Positions 24,735 to 32,640 of a DNA stretch of 51,514 bases are shown piece by piece. A program made the translations under genes and the position numbers. The stretch spans positions 1 through 51,514 of the forward strand of contig DATGLG010000028.1 in the NCBI GenBank assembly GCA_035294245.1, given 5' to 3'. Position 1 is the first letter of the stretch; each line of letters starts with the position of its first letter. Under the pieces are notes generated by a model. That model had not been told where the DNA came from. It worked only from the letters and a program-made list of their open reading frames with translations, and made no database searches. The stretch comes from DATGLG01 sp035294245. GTDB lineage: Bacteria > Pseudomonadota > Alphaproteobacteria > JACZXZ01.

Positions 24735-25391
24735 ATGGACACCGGGAGGACACCGGTCCTGCTCATCGCCTGCGGCGCGCTCGCGCACGAGATTACGGCG
24801 CTCATGCGCGCCAACCACTGGTCGCATTTGGAGGTGCAATGCCTGCCGGCGAAGCTGCACAATGCGCCGCAGCTCATTCCGGAAGCCGTAAGGGCCAAGA
24901 TCAGAGCGGCGCGGCGGCACTATGAGCAGATCTTTGTCCTCTATGGCGATTGCGGCACGGGCGGGCTTCTCGATCAAGTGCTCGCCGAGGAGAAGGTGGA
25001 GCGCATCGCTGGGGCCCATTGCTACGAGTTTTTCGCCGGCACGCCCGCCTTCGAGCGTCTCGCCGAGGAGGAGCCGTGCAGCTTCTATCTCACCGATTTC
25101 CTCGTTCGGCATTTCGAGCGGCTGATCATCCAAGGGCTCGGGATCGACCGTCATCCAGAGCTGTTGCCGCTCTATTTTGGCAATTATAAGCGGCTCGTCT
25201 ATTTGGCTCAGGCGCCGACGCCCGAGCGCATCGCAGAAGCGCGAGCGGCCGCAGCGCGACTTGGGCTCGCCTTCGCGTATCAGTTCACCGGCTATGGTGA
25301 TCTCGAGCGGGCGCTGACGACCGTCGGCGCCGAGCGCGACGACGAGAGCGAACGCTCATCGCAACCGGCGATGGCCGCCGTGGGAGGGTGA
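24735..25391 (+). CDS. DUF1638 protein of unknown function
   Basis: The 218-residue soluble protein begins 2 bp after the corrinoid-protein stop (TGAGAATG). It contains conserved Cys and acidic motifs: LIACGALAHEI near the start, LYGDCGTGGLLDQVL and AGAHCYEFFAGTPAF. These match the DUF1638 family as I recall it, which is regularly found beside methylotrophic corrinoid genes. The three Cys-containing loops could bind a metal or cobalt cofactor, for example in corrinoid loading or demetalation control. This is inference only; no enzymatic role is known to me. Confidence 0.8.
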   Translation: MDTGRTPVLLIACGALAHEITALMRANHWSHLEVQCLPAKLHNAPQLIPEAVRAKIRAARRHYEQIFVLYGDCGTGGLLDQVLAEEKVERIAGAHCYEFFAGTPAFERLAEEEPCSFYLTDFLVRHFERLIIQGLGIDRHPELLPLYFGNYKRLVYLAQAPTPERIAEARAAAARLGLAFAYQFTGYGDLERALTTVGAERDDESERSSQPAMAAVGG

Positions 25392-25396
25392 TACTC

Positions 25397-25864
25397 ATGT
25401 ACGCGCTGCGTCTGTGGTCGACACGGCATGCGCGCGGGCTGGAAACGCTCTACCGAGTATTCGAGAGGATCATCGTTGCGCTCGATCCGCTATGGCGCCG
25501 GATCGGATACGGGCAGCTGGAACGGCCTGTCGCCGCCGCGGAGAGGACTGTCAAGGGACTTCTGTTCGACTGTCAGATGTGCGGTCAATGCATCCTGAGC
25601 TCGACCGGCATGTCCTGTCCGATGAATTGCCCAAAGAACCTACGCAATGGGCCCTGCGGCGGCGTACGTGCCGACGGGTGTTGCGAGGTTGTCCCGAACA
25701 TGCGCTGTGTTTGGGTCGAGGCGTGGGAGGGTAGTCGCCGTATGCGCGTCGGGTCGGATGCCATCCGCGTGGTGCAGCCCGCTATCGATCGGCGCTTGAT
25801 CGGCGCATCGTCCTGGCTGCGAGTAGCGCGTGAGAAGGCTGGGGGGCCAGGTGATCTTCGCTGA
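25397..25864 (+). CDS. MetV-like / methylenetetrahydrofolate reductase C-terminal-domain iron-sulfur protein
   Basis: This 155-residue protein has nine clustered Cys: 59, 62, 65, 74, 78, 87, 95, 96 and 104 (DCQMCGQC, SCPMNCPKN, GPCGG, GCCEVV). The pattern matches the MTHFR_C domain found as MetV beside MetF in acetogens, where it carries Fe-S clusters or zinc and connects MetF to another electron carrier. ATG 25397 follows GGGAGGG; a GTG at 25388 overlapping the previous stop is possible. It overlaps metF by 14 bases, indicating a joint MetVF enzyme, probably running towards methylene-THF here. Confidence 0.83.
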   Translation: MYALRLWSTRHARGLETLYRVFERIIVALDPLWRRIGYGQLERPVAAAERTVKGLLFDCQMCGQCILSSTGMSCPMNCPKNLRNGPCGGVRADGCCEVVPNMRCVWVEAWEGSRRMRVGSDAIRVVQPAIDRRLIGASSWLRVAREKAGGPGDLR

Positions 25865-26870
25865 TGAGCCGGAGCCGGGGCAGCCGCTCCCGATCCTTCC
25901 CGGGCACAGCTCTCCGGGGCGGCTCGAACGCGTGCTTCGCGCGGGGGGCTTTGCCGTCACCGCCGAGCTCGCGCCGCCGGATTCCGCCGACGCCGAAGAG
26001 GTCTATGCGCGTGCTCGCGTCTTTGATGGCTGTGTCGACGCTATCAATGCAACCGACGGAAGCGGTGCCAACTGCCATATGTCGAGTGTCGCCGTCTGTG
26101 CGCTCCTAACGCGCGTCGGCTACTCGCCGGTGATGCAAATCTCCTGCCGCGACCGCAACCGCATCGCCATTCAGGGTGATATTCTCGGCGGTGCGGCAAT
26201 GGGCGTCTGCAACATCCTCTGTCTGACGGGGGACGGCGTGGGGGCGGGCGATCATCCGCAGGCCAAGCCGGTCTTCGATCTTGATTCCATCTCTCTCCTG
26301 GAAACCGCGCGGACCCTACGCGACGAGGGCCATTTTCAGAGCGGACGCAAGCTGAGCACGCGTCCGCGGATCTTCCTTGGCGCGGCCGAGAATCCGTTCG
26401 CACCACCTTACGATTGGCGGCCGCTGCGCCTCGCGAAGAAAGTGGCAGCAGGGGCGCAATTCATCCAGACCCAGTATTGCTTCGACATTCCGCGTCTGCG
26501 GGAGTTCATGTCGCGGATTGGCGATCTTGGGCTCCTGGAAAGAGTCTTCGTCCTCGTGGGGGTAGGCCCGCTGCCCTCGGCGAAAACGGCGGAATGGCTG
26601 CGCCTCCATGTTCCAGGGATACATATTCCGGATGCGATCGTGAAACGGCTCGCGGGCGCCGAAAAGCCCAGAGCGGAAGGTCGCAAGCTCTGCGTCGAGC
26701 TTATTCAGGAGATCCGCGGCATCAAAGGCGTATCGGGCGTCCATGTAATGGCATATCGCCAGGAAGAGGCGGTCGCCGAGGTCATCCAAAGCTCGGGCGT
26801 CCTGGATGGGCGTGTGCCATGGTATCCTGGGCGCGATTCTCACCTCAAATCACAAAAGGCCGCATCATGA
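25851..26870 (+). CDS. metF: 5,10-methylenetetrahydrofolate reductase (MetF family)
   Basis: This FAD enzyme of about 339 residues interconverts methyl-THF and methylene-THF. Catalytic Glu lies in VTAELAPP. Flavin and folate motifs include INATDGSGANCHMSS, ISCRDRNRIAIQGD and ILCLTGDG, and GAQFIQTQYCFD follows later. GTG 25851 has a GGGGGG site; GTG 25830 is an alternative start adding 7 residues. It overlaps the MetV-like gene, and its stop overlaps the next start (ATGA). In this operon it most likely oxidises methyl-THF made by the corrinoid route, so that carbon enters the folate pool as methylene-THF. Confidence 0.92.
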   Translation: MIFADEPEPGQPLPILPGHSSPGRLERVLRAGGFAVTAELAPPDSADAEEVYARARVFDGCVDAINATDGSGANCHMSSVAVCALLTRVGYSPVMQISCRDRNRIAIQGDILGGAAMGVCNILCLTGDGVGAGDHPQAKPVFDLDSISLLETARTLRDEGHFQSGRKLSTRPRIFLGAAENPFAPPYDWRPLRLAKKVAAGAQFIQTQYCFDIPRLREFMSRIGDLGLLERVFVLVGVGPLPSAKTAEWLRLHVPGIHIPDAIVKRLAGAEKPRAEGRKLCVELIQEIRGIKGVSGVHVMAYRQEEAVAEVIQSSGVLDGRVPWYPGRDSHLKSQKAAS

Positions 26871-27775
26871 CGGATACTGTCGTTAGCTCCGCTAGCAAGG
26901 AAGTCGTTATCGGTTTTGATCGTCCATTTGTTATCATTGGTGAGCGCATCAATCCGACCGGCCGCAAGATACTCGCGGAGGAGATGGCCGCGGGCGACTT
27001 CAGTCGCGTCGAGCGAGACGCCATCGCGCAGGTCGAGGCGGGCGCGCATATGCTCGACGTCAACGCAGGCATCCCGCTTGCGGACGAGCCGGCAATCCTT
27101 GCCAAGACCGTTCAACTTGTTCAGTCGATCACCGACGTGCCGCTCTCGATCGATTCCTCGATCGTCGCTGCGCTCGAAGCAGGGCTCGCGGTCTACAAGG
27201 GGAAGGCGCTCGTCAACTCCGTTACAGGCGAAGAAGAGCGTCTTGAGGCCGTTCTGCCGCTCGTCAAGAAGCATGGGGCGGCAGTGGTCGCCATCTCCAA
27301 CGACGAGACTGGTATCTCCGAGGATCCGGACGTTCGCTTTGCCGTCGCGAAGAAGATCGTCGAGCGGGCCGCCGATCACGGGATTCCAGTGAGTGACATC
27401 GTGGTCGATCCTCTCGTGATGCCCATCGGCGCCATCAACCAGGCCGGCGTACAGGCAACGCAGCTCATCCGTCGCTTGCGCGGCGAGCTCAAGGTGAACA
27501 CCACCTGCGGTGCATCGAATATTAGTTTTGGCTTACCGGCACGGGGCGGTATCAATGCCGCCTTCCTTTGCATGGCGATCGGCGCGGGCATGACGTCAGC
27601 CATCACCAACCCCTGTCATGAAGAGATCCTCAAAGCGGTCATGGGGGCCGACGTCATGATGGGGCATGATCCTGCCTGTATGCGCTGGATCCGGCGCTTC
27701 CGAGAGGCGCCGGCGCCCGGGGCCGAAGGCGAGGTCATGCGCGGCCGGCGCGAGAGCAGGCGCCGCCGTGCCTGA
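26867..27775 (+). CDS. methyl-corrinoid:tetrahydrofolate methyltransferase (pterin-binding, MtgA/MtrH-like)
   Basis: The 302-residue TIM barrel of the dihydropteroate synthase/MeTr family has pterin-site motifs GERINPTGRK, AHMLDVNAG, SIDSSI, LVNSVTGEEE and ISNDETG. Its role is methyl transfer between the corrinoid protein and tetrahydrofolate. ATG 26867 overlaps the metF stop; the in-frame extension upstream lies inside metF and is not used. The C-terminus becomes Arg-rich and overlaps the activator gene by 8 bases. It has no B12 or homocysteine domain, so it is not MetH. Confidence 0.92.
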   Translation: MTDTVVSSASKEVVIGFDRPFVIIGERINPTGRKILAEEMAAGDFSRVERDAIAQVEAGAHMLDVNAGIPLADEPAILAKTVQLVQSITDVPLSIDSSIVAALEAGLAVYKGKALVNSVTGEEERLEAVLPLVKKHGAAVVAISNDETGISEDPDVRFAVAKKIVERAADHGIPVSDIVVDPLVMPIGAINQAGVQATQLIRRLRGELKVNTTCGASNISFGLPARGGINAAFLCMAIGAGMTSAITNPCHEEILKAVMGADVMMGHDPACMRWIRRFREAPAPGAEGEVMRGRRESRRRRA

Positions 27776-29789
27776 GGAAGCGCTCATCGTCTTCACCCCA
27801 TCGGGGCGGCGCGGCCGCTTTCCGCTCGGCACGCCCGTTCTTCACGCGGCGCGCGCGCTCGGCGTCGACATCGATTCGGTATGCGGTGGGCGCGGCATTT
27901 GCGGCCGCTGCCAGGTGGTGCAGTCGGAAGGCGAGTTTGCCAAGCACGGCATCGCGTCGCGGTGCGAGAACCTGTCGCCCTTCTGCGAGGTGGAAGCCGC
28001 GTATTCCAGGCGCAAATCGCTATCTCCGGGACGCCGGCTCTCCTGCGCCGCCCGCATCCTCGGTGATCTCGTCATCGACGTCCCGGCCGAAAGTCAGGTG
28101 CATCGACAGGTCGTGCGCAAAGCCGTCGAAGCGGTTTCGATCGAGCTTGAGCCCGCCGTACGGCTTCACTACGTCGAAGTATGCGAGCCGGATATGCACG
28201 CGCCGGCAAGCGATATCCGCCGCCTTCTCGACGCACTCGAGGCCGAATGGGGGCTTCGATCGCTCGATTGCGATCTCGCCGTCCTGCAGACGCTGCAACC
28301 GATGCTGCGCAAGGGCGGGTGGAAGGTGACCGTCGCGGTGCATGACGAAAAAACGGTGATCGCTGTTTGGCCCGGCTTCCGAGATAAGGCATACGGGATC
28401 GCCGCGGATATCGGCTCGACCACGATCGCCGTGCATCTCTGTGACCTCGCCGATGGCGAGGTGGTCGCTTCGGTCGGCAGGATGAACCCCCAGATCCGCT
28501 TCGGCGAGGATCTGATGAGCCGCGTCTCCTACATCATGATGAACCCCGGCGGCGAGACAGAGTTGACATCTGCCGTTCGCGGCGCCATCAACGACCTTGC
28601 TGCGGAGGCGGCGAGGGCCGCCGGTATTGAGCGAAGCGATATTCTCGAGGCGACGCTTGTCGGCAACCCGATCATGCAGCACCTCGTCCTCGGCATTAAT
28701 CCGGTCGAGCTGGGCGGCGCACCATTCGCGCTTGCGACCGACCAGGGGATGACGATCAAGGCGACCGAGCTCGGCTTGACCCTCAATCCCGGCGCACGCG
28801 CCTTCATCCTGCCTTGCATTGCCGGTCACGTCGGCGCGGATACGGCGGGCGTCATTCTTGCCGAGCGGCCAGATCTCTCGGACAAGCTAACGGTGCTGGT
28901 CGATGTCGGCACCAATGCGGAAATCGTCCTCGGGAACCGCCAGCGCCTGCTTGCCTGTTCGAGCCCCACGGGGCCGGCGTTCGAGGGGGCGCAGATCAGC
29001 TGCGGCCAGCGTGCTGCGCCGGGTGCCATCGAGCGCGTCCGCATCGACCCGACGACTCTCGAGCCGCGCTTCAAAGTCATTGGATGCGAGTACTGGTCGG
29101 ACGAGCCGGGCTTTGACGAAGCGACGCGGAAAACCGGCGTCACCGGCATCTGCGGCTCGGGCATCATCGAGGCGCTGGCCGAGATGTTCCTCGCGGGTAT
29201 CCTGCGCCGCGACGGCGTGATCATCGGCGAGCTTGCGGCGCGCAGTCCTCGCATTCAGGTCGATGGACCCACCTTCGCCTATGTGCTCCATCAAGGGGAC
29301 GTCACGATTCGCATCACGCAGAACGACGTTCGTGCGATCCAGCTCGCCAAGGCAGCACTTCATGCCGGCATACGGTTGCTGATGGATCGCCTGGGAGTCG
29401 ATCATGTGGACCGCATCCGGCTGGCAGGCGCGTTCGGCAGTCATATCGATGTGAAATATGCGATGATTCTGGGCATGTTGCCGGATTGCGATCTCGAGCA
29501 AGTGAGCTCGGCGGGTAACGCCGCCGGGACCGGTGCGCGCATGGCGTTGCTCGACCGGCGGACACGGAGCTTGATCGCAGGGCTGGTTCGGCGGGTCGAA
29601 AAAGTCGAGACCGCTGTCGAGCCCAAGTTCCAGGCGCATTTCGTCGACGCGATGGCGATTCCTCATAAAACCGCGTCATATCCGAACCTCAGCCGCGTCG
29701 TGACGCTTCCCGAGATCCGGGCCGGTGAGGAGACGGCGGGCCGTCCAGGACGCCGGCCGTCGCGTCGACGGGCGGCTGGGCAGGGTTGA
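27768..29789 (+). CDS. reductive activator of corrinoid proteins (RACE; 2Fe-2S ferredoxin + ASKHA domain)
   Basis: This 673-residue protein has an N-terminal plant-type [2Fe-2S] domain with Cys39, Cys45, Cys48 and Cys93 (SVCGGRGICGRCQ ... LSCAARI). A linker domain and a C-terminal ASKHA ATPase-like domain follow (GIAADIGSTTIAVHL near 210; LVDVGTNAEIVLG; GICGSGIIEAL; LAGAFGSHID). It uses ATP and low-potential electrons to reduce inactive Co(II) corrinoid back to Co(I). Start GTG 27768 overlaps the previous gene. Its presence implies the corrinoid cycle is active and suffers occasional oxidation, as expected in an aerobe. Confidence 0.94.
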   Translation: MPEEALIVFTPSGRRGRFPLGTPVLHAARALGVDIDSVCGGRGICGRCQVVQSEGEFAKHGIASRCENLSPFCEVEAAYSRRKSLSPGRRLSCAARILGDLVIDVPAESQVHRQVVRKAVEAVSIELEPAVRLHYVEVCEPDMHAPASDIRRLLDALEAEWGLRSLDCDLAVLQTLQPMLRKGGWKVTVAVHDEKTVIAVWPGFRDKAYGIAADIGSTTIAVHLCDLADGEVVASVGRMNPQIRFGEDLMSRVSYIMMNPGGETELTSAVRGAINDLAAEAARAAGIERSDILEATLVGNPIMQHLVLGINPVELGGAPFALATDQGMTIKATELGLTLNPGARAFILPCIAGHVGADTAGVILAERPDLSDKLTVLVDVGTNAEIVLGNRQRLLACSSPTGPAFEGAQISCGQRAAPGAIERVRIDPTTLEPRFKVIGCEYWSDEPGFDEATRKTGVTGICGSGIIEALAEMFLAGILRRDGVIIGELAARSPRIQVDGPTFAYVLHQGDVTIRITQNDVRAIQLAKAALHAGIRLLMDRLGVDHVDRIRLAGAFGSHIDVKYAMILGMLPDCDLEQVSSAGNAAGTGARMALLDRRTRSLIAGLVRRVEKVETAVEPKFQAHFVDAMAIPHKTASYPNLSRVVTLPEIRAGEETAGRPGRRPSRRRAAGQG

Positions 29790-29845
29790 CGGACCGACGA
29801 AAAGATGAGCGGCCGGCACGCCGTCATTCAGAAGGGAGGAAAGCG

Positions 29846-31411
29846 ATGACCGATCAACAGGTTTCTCCGCGGTCGCGGCGGGGCGGAGGTCGTGAGGCCA
29901 AGCGCGCGGCGCGTCTCGCTCATGCAGCGGCATCGGTACCCTTCATCACGCGGAAAATCCCGTATTACGAGGTCCTCGGTGAGGAGGGGCTGGCACTCAT
30001 CGAGCACAATGCCGACCTTATCCTCCAAGAAATCGGAATCGATTTCCACGGGGATGAGGAGGCTCTGGCCGTCTGGCGCGAGGCCGGCGCCGAGGTGCAT
30101 GGTGAACGCGTGCGGTTCCCGTCAGGCATGTGCCGCTCGATCATTCAGAAGAGCGCGCCGCGAGAATTTACCCAATATGCGCGCAACCCCCGCCGCAACG
30201 TAGTGATCGGCGGCAAGAACACGGTCTTCGCGCCGGCCTATGGCTCGCCGTTCGTGCGCGACCTGGATAAGGGCCGCCGCTACGGTACGATCGAGGATTT
30301 CCGGAACTTCGTGAAGCTTGCCTATGCCTCGCCGCACCTGCACCACTCGGGCGGCACGGTCTGCGAGCCGGTCGATCTGCCGGTCAACAAGCGGCATTTC
30401 GATATGGTCTACGCGCATATGCGCTACAGCGACAAGCCATTCATGGGCTCGGTGACCCATCCTCTGCGCGCCCAGGACACCGTCGACATGGCGAAAGTTC
30501 TGTTCGGCGACGATTATATCGATGCGGCGACGGGGAAGCCGCGCACGGTGATCACAAGCCTGATCAACGCCAATTCGCCGCTCACCTTCGACGCGACGAT
30601 GCTAGGGGCACTCAAGGTCTACGCCAGGAATAACCAGGCCTGCCTCGTGACCCCTTTCATTCTCGCAGGCGCCATGGCGCCCGTCACCGTCGCCGGAGCC
30701 TGCACGGTGACGCTCGCCGAGGCGCTGGCGGGGCTTGCCTTTGTGCAACTCCTCAACCCCGGATGTCCGGTTATCTTCGGAAGCTTCGCGTCTTCGGTCT
30801 CCATGCAATCGGGCGCGCCGACCTTTGGCACGCCGGAGCCGGCTCTCGTGCTCTACACCATGGCGGCCTTGGCGCGGCGGCTGGGAGTGCCGTTCCGGTC
30901 GGGCGGGGCGCTCTGCGCGTCCAAGCTCGCGGATGCGCAGGCGGCCTACGAATCGGCGAACACCATGCTCCCAACCTGCCTCGCCGGGGTCAATTTCGTC
31001 CTCCATGTCGCCGGCTGGCTCGAGGGCGGCCTTGCCATGGGCTACGAGAAATTCGTCATGGATGCCGATCAGGCGGGGATGATGCAGACCATGCTGGCGG
31101 GCGTTGATCTCAGCGAGAACGGGCAGGCGCTCGATGCCATCCGCGAGGTAGGCCCGGGCAAGCATTTCCTCGGCTGCGCCCATACCCAGGCCAATTTCGA
31201 GACGGCCTTCTATCGATCGCAGCTGGCCGACAACAACAGCGTCGAGCAGTGGGAGGCCGAAGGGAGCCAGGATATGGCGCAGCGCGCAAATGTGATTTGG
31301 AAGCGGATGCTGCGCGATTACGAGGCGCCGCCGATCGATCCCGCCGTCGACGAGGCCTTGCTCGCATTCATAGCGCAACGGAAGGCGTCGTTTCCGGATT
31401 CCAATGTCTGA
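29846..31411 (+). CDS. mttB: MttB-family amine/betaine:corrinoid methyltransferase (non-pyrrolysine)
   Basis: The 521-residue TIM-barrel enzyme moves a methyl from a quaternary or tertiary amine to the corrinoid protein. Family segments include LILQEIGIDFHGDEE, FAPAYGSPFVRDLD, HHSGGTVCEP, FGSFASSVSMQSG and YEKFVMDADQAGMMQ. The frame is uninterrupted, with no in-frame TAG, so it lacks the pyrrolysine of true trimethylamine methyltransferase. Non-pyrrolysine members include glycine betaine (MtgB), proline betaine and carnitine enzymes. ATG 29846 follows GAAGGGAGGA. It is the last gene of the seven-gene corrinoid run. Substrate inferred: a betaine. Confidence 0.93.
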   Translation: MTDQQVSPRSRRGGGREAKRAARLAHAAASVPFITRKIPYYEVLGEEGLALIEHNADLILQEIGIDFHGDEEALAVWREAGAEVHGERVRFPSGMCRSIIQKSAPREFTQYARNPRRNVVIGGKNTVFAPAYGSPFVRDLDKGRRYGTIEDFRNFVKLAYASPHLHHSGGTVCEPVDLPVNKRHFDMVYAHMRYSDKPFMGSVTHPLRAQDTVDMAKVLFGDDYIDAATGKPRTVITSLINANSPLTFDATMLGALKVYARNNQACLVTPFILAGAMAPVTVAGACTVTLAEALAGLAFVQLLNPGCPVIFGSFASSVSMQSGAPTFGTPEPALVLYTMAALARRLGVPFRSGGALCASKLADAQAAYESANTMLPTCLAGVNFVLHVAGWLEGGLAMGYEKFVMDADQAGMMQTMLAGVDLSENGQALDAIREVGPGKHFLGCAHTQANFETAFYRSQLADNNSVEQWEAEGSQDMAQRANVIWKRMLRDYEAPPIDPAVDEALLAFIAQRKASFPDSNV

Positions 31412-31426
31412 AGTCGAGGGCTTCCT

Positions 31427-32443
31427 TTAGGCCCTTCTCCCGTGGGTCGGCACGGGGGCCTTGGGCCGAGCCATGAGCCGACGCTCGGCGCTGGGGGGAT
31501 GCCCAAAGAGGTCCTTGTAACACTTGCTGAAATGAGGCGGCGACTGAAAACCGCAAGAGACCGTGACGTCCATGATCGACATATTGGTCTGCAGCAGCAG
31601 CTGGCGCGCGCGCGCAAGGCGGAGCTCCAGATAATAGCGGGCGGGGCGGCAATTGAGATGCTGCTTGAAAAGCCGCTCGAGGTGCCGCCGCGACAATCCG
31701 ATCCGTGCTGCCACCACGTCGAGGCTCAAGGGCTCTTCGACATTGGCTTCCATGAGCGAGGCGGCATCGATGATCTTTTGCTGTTTGGCGCCGACCCGCG
31801 CAAGGAGAGGTATCCGCTGCTGGTCCTGGGAGCTACGGATGCGCTCCAGGATGAATTCCTCGGAGATCTCGATCGAAAGCTCCTTGCCCATGCGATCGGC
31901 GATCAGGTTCAGCATGAGGTCGAGCGGCGCAGTCCCACCGGAAGCGGTGTAACGGTCGCGGTCGATGACAAAGAGCTCCGTCGAGAAGGAGACCTTGGGG
32001 AATTCCTCGCGAACGGCAGCGATATTCTCCCAGTGGATGGCGCAACGGTACCCGTCGAGGAGGCCGGCTTTCGCCAACACGTAGCTTCCCGTGCAGAGAG
32101 CGCCGAGGGCGACGTCTTGCCGCGAGATGCGGCGCAGATAGGCGAGGGTCGGCTCGTCGCAAGCGTCGCGAATATCGATTCCTCCGCAAACGAAGACCAT
32201 GTCGAATCGCCCGGGCTCGGCGGCCGGCGCGGTCGGGACGATGGCGAGCCCATTGCTGGCCTCGACCGGACGGCCGCTCAGGCTGACGATGGACCAGGTG
32301 CAGAGCGTCCTTTGGCTCAGTCGATTGGCCATCCGCAGCGGCTCCACCGCATTGGAAAAGGCAATCATCGAATAGTTCGGCACGGCGAGAAAGCCGACCC
32401 GGAGCGGTTCCTTTCGAGCTGCCCATCCCATGCCATCCCCCAT
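31427..32443 (-). CDS. second GlxA-family AraC-type regulator (GbdR-like)
   Basis: This 338-residue regulator has a PfpI-like domain (VGFLAVPNYSMIAFSNAVEP; VFVCGGIDIRD; ALCTGSYVLAKAGLLDG) and a C-terminal AraC domain (SLDVVAARIGLSRRHLERLF; MDVTVSCGFQSPPHFSKCY). It resembles GbdR-type betaine regulators as closely as the first one. ATG 32443 has AAGGAG about 10 bp upstream; GTG 32482 is an alternative. It is convergent with mttB (15 bp apart) and divergent from the flavin demethylase, which it may control. Confidence 0.91.
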   Translation of the reverse strand: MGDGMGWAARKEPLRVGFLAVPNYSMIAFSNAVEPLRMANRLSQRTLCTWSIVSLSGRPVEASNGLAIVPTAPAAEPGRFDMVFVCGGIDIRDACDEPTLAYLRRISRQDVALGALCTGSYVLAKAGLLDGYRCAIHWENIAAVREEFPKVSFSTELFVIDRDRYTASGGTAPLDLMLNLIADRMGKELSIEISEEFILERIRSSQDQQRIPLLARVGAKQQKIIDAASLMEANVEEPLSLDVVAARIGLSRRHLERLFKQHLNCRPARYYLELRLARARQLLLQTNMSIMDVTVSCGFQSPPHFSKCYKDLFGHPPSAERRLMARPKAPVPTHGRRA

Positions 32444-32582
32444 CCGGCCGCCGCTCCTTCGAGTTGGAGGCGCCTCGGACACGACTCCGACGTCTTTCGG
32501 GACCGGTAGCGTCGAAGCATAACGGCTTGTCGTGCAGCGATCATCTCGATTTTCCTCGGCGCCTCTTCCTCGGTTCCCTTTG

Positions 32583-32605
32583 TCCGAAGTTCGGATAACT
32601 ATAAG
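32583..32605 (+). promoter_or_regulatory. palindromic operator and -10 element before the flavin demethylase
   Basis: TCCGAA-G-TTCGGA (32583-32595) is a perfect 6-1-6 palindrome directly before TATAAG (32600-32605), a good -10 box. TTTGTC around 32579 could serve as a weak -35. A palindrome in the spacer is the normal place for a repressor site, and its symmetry does not fit the direct-repeat sites of AraC-type proteins, so another regulator may act here. Confidence 0.45.
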
Positions 32606-32640
32606 CCCTTAGCGGCTCTCGTCAGGTCGAAGGCACGGCA

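Noticed and set aside
29846..31411. Possibility of a pyrrolysine-containing trimethylamine methyltransferase
   Set aside because: The frame is open over full family length without an in-frame TAG, and no pyrrolysine genes are present in the window.
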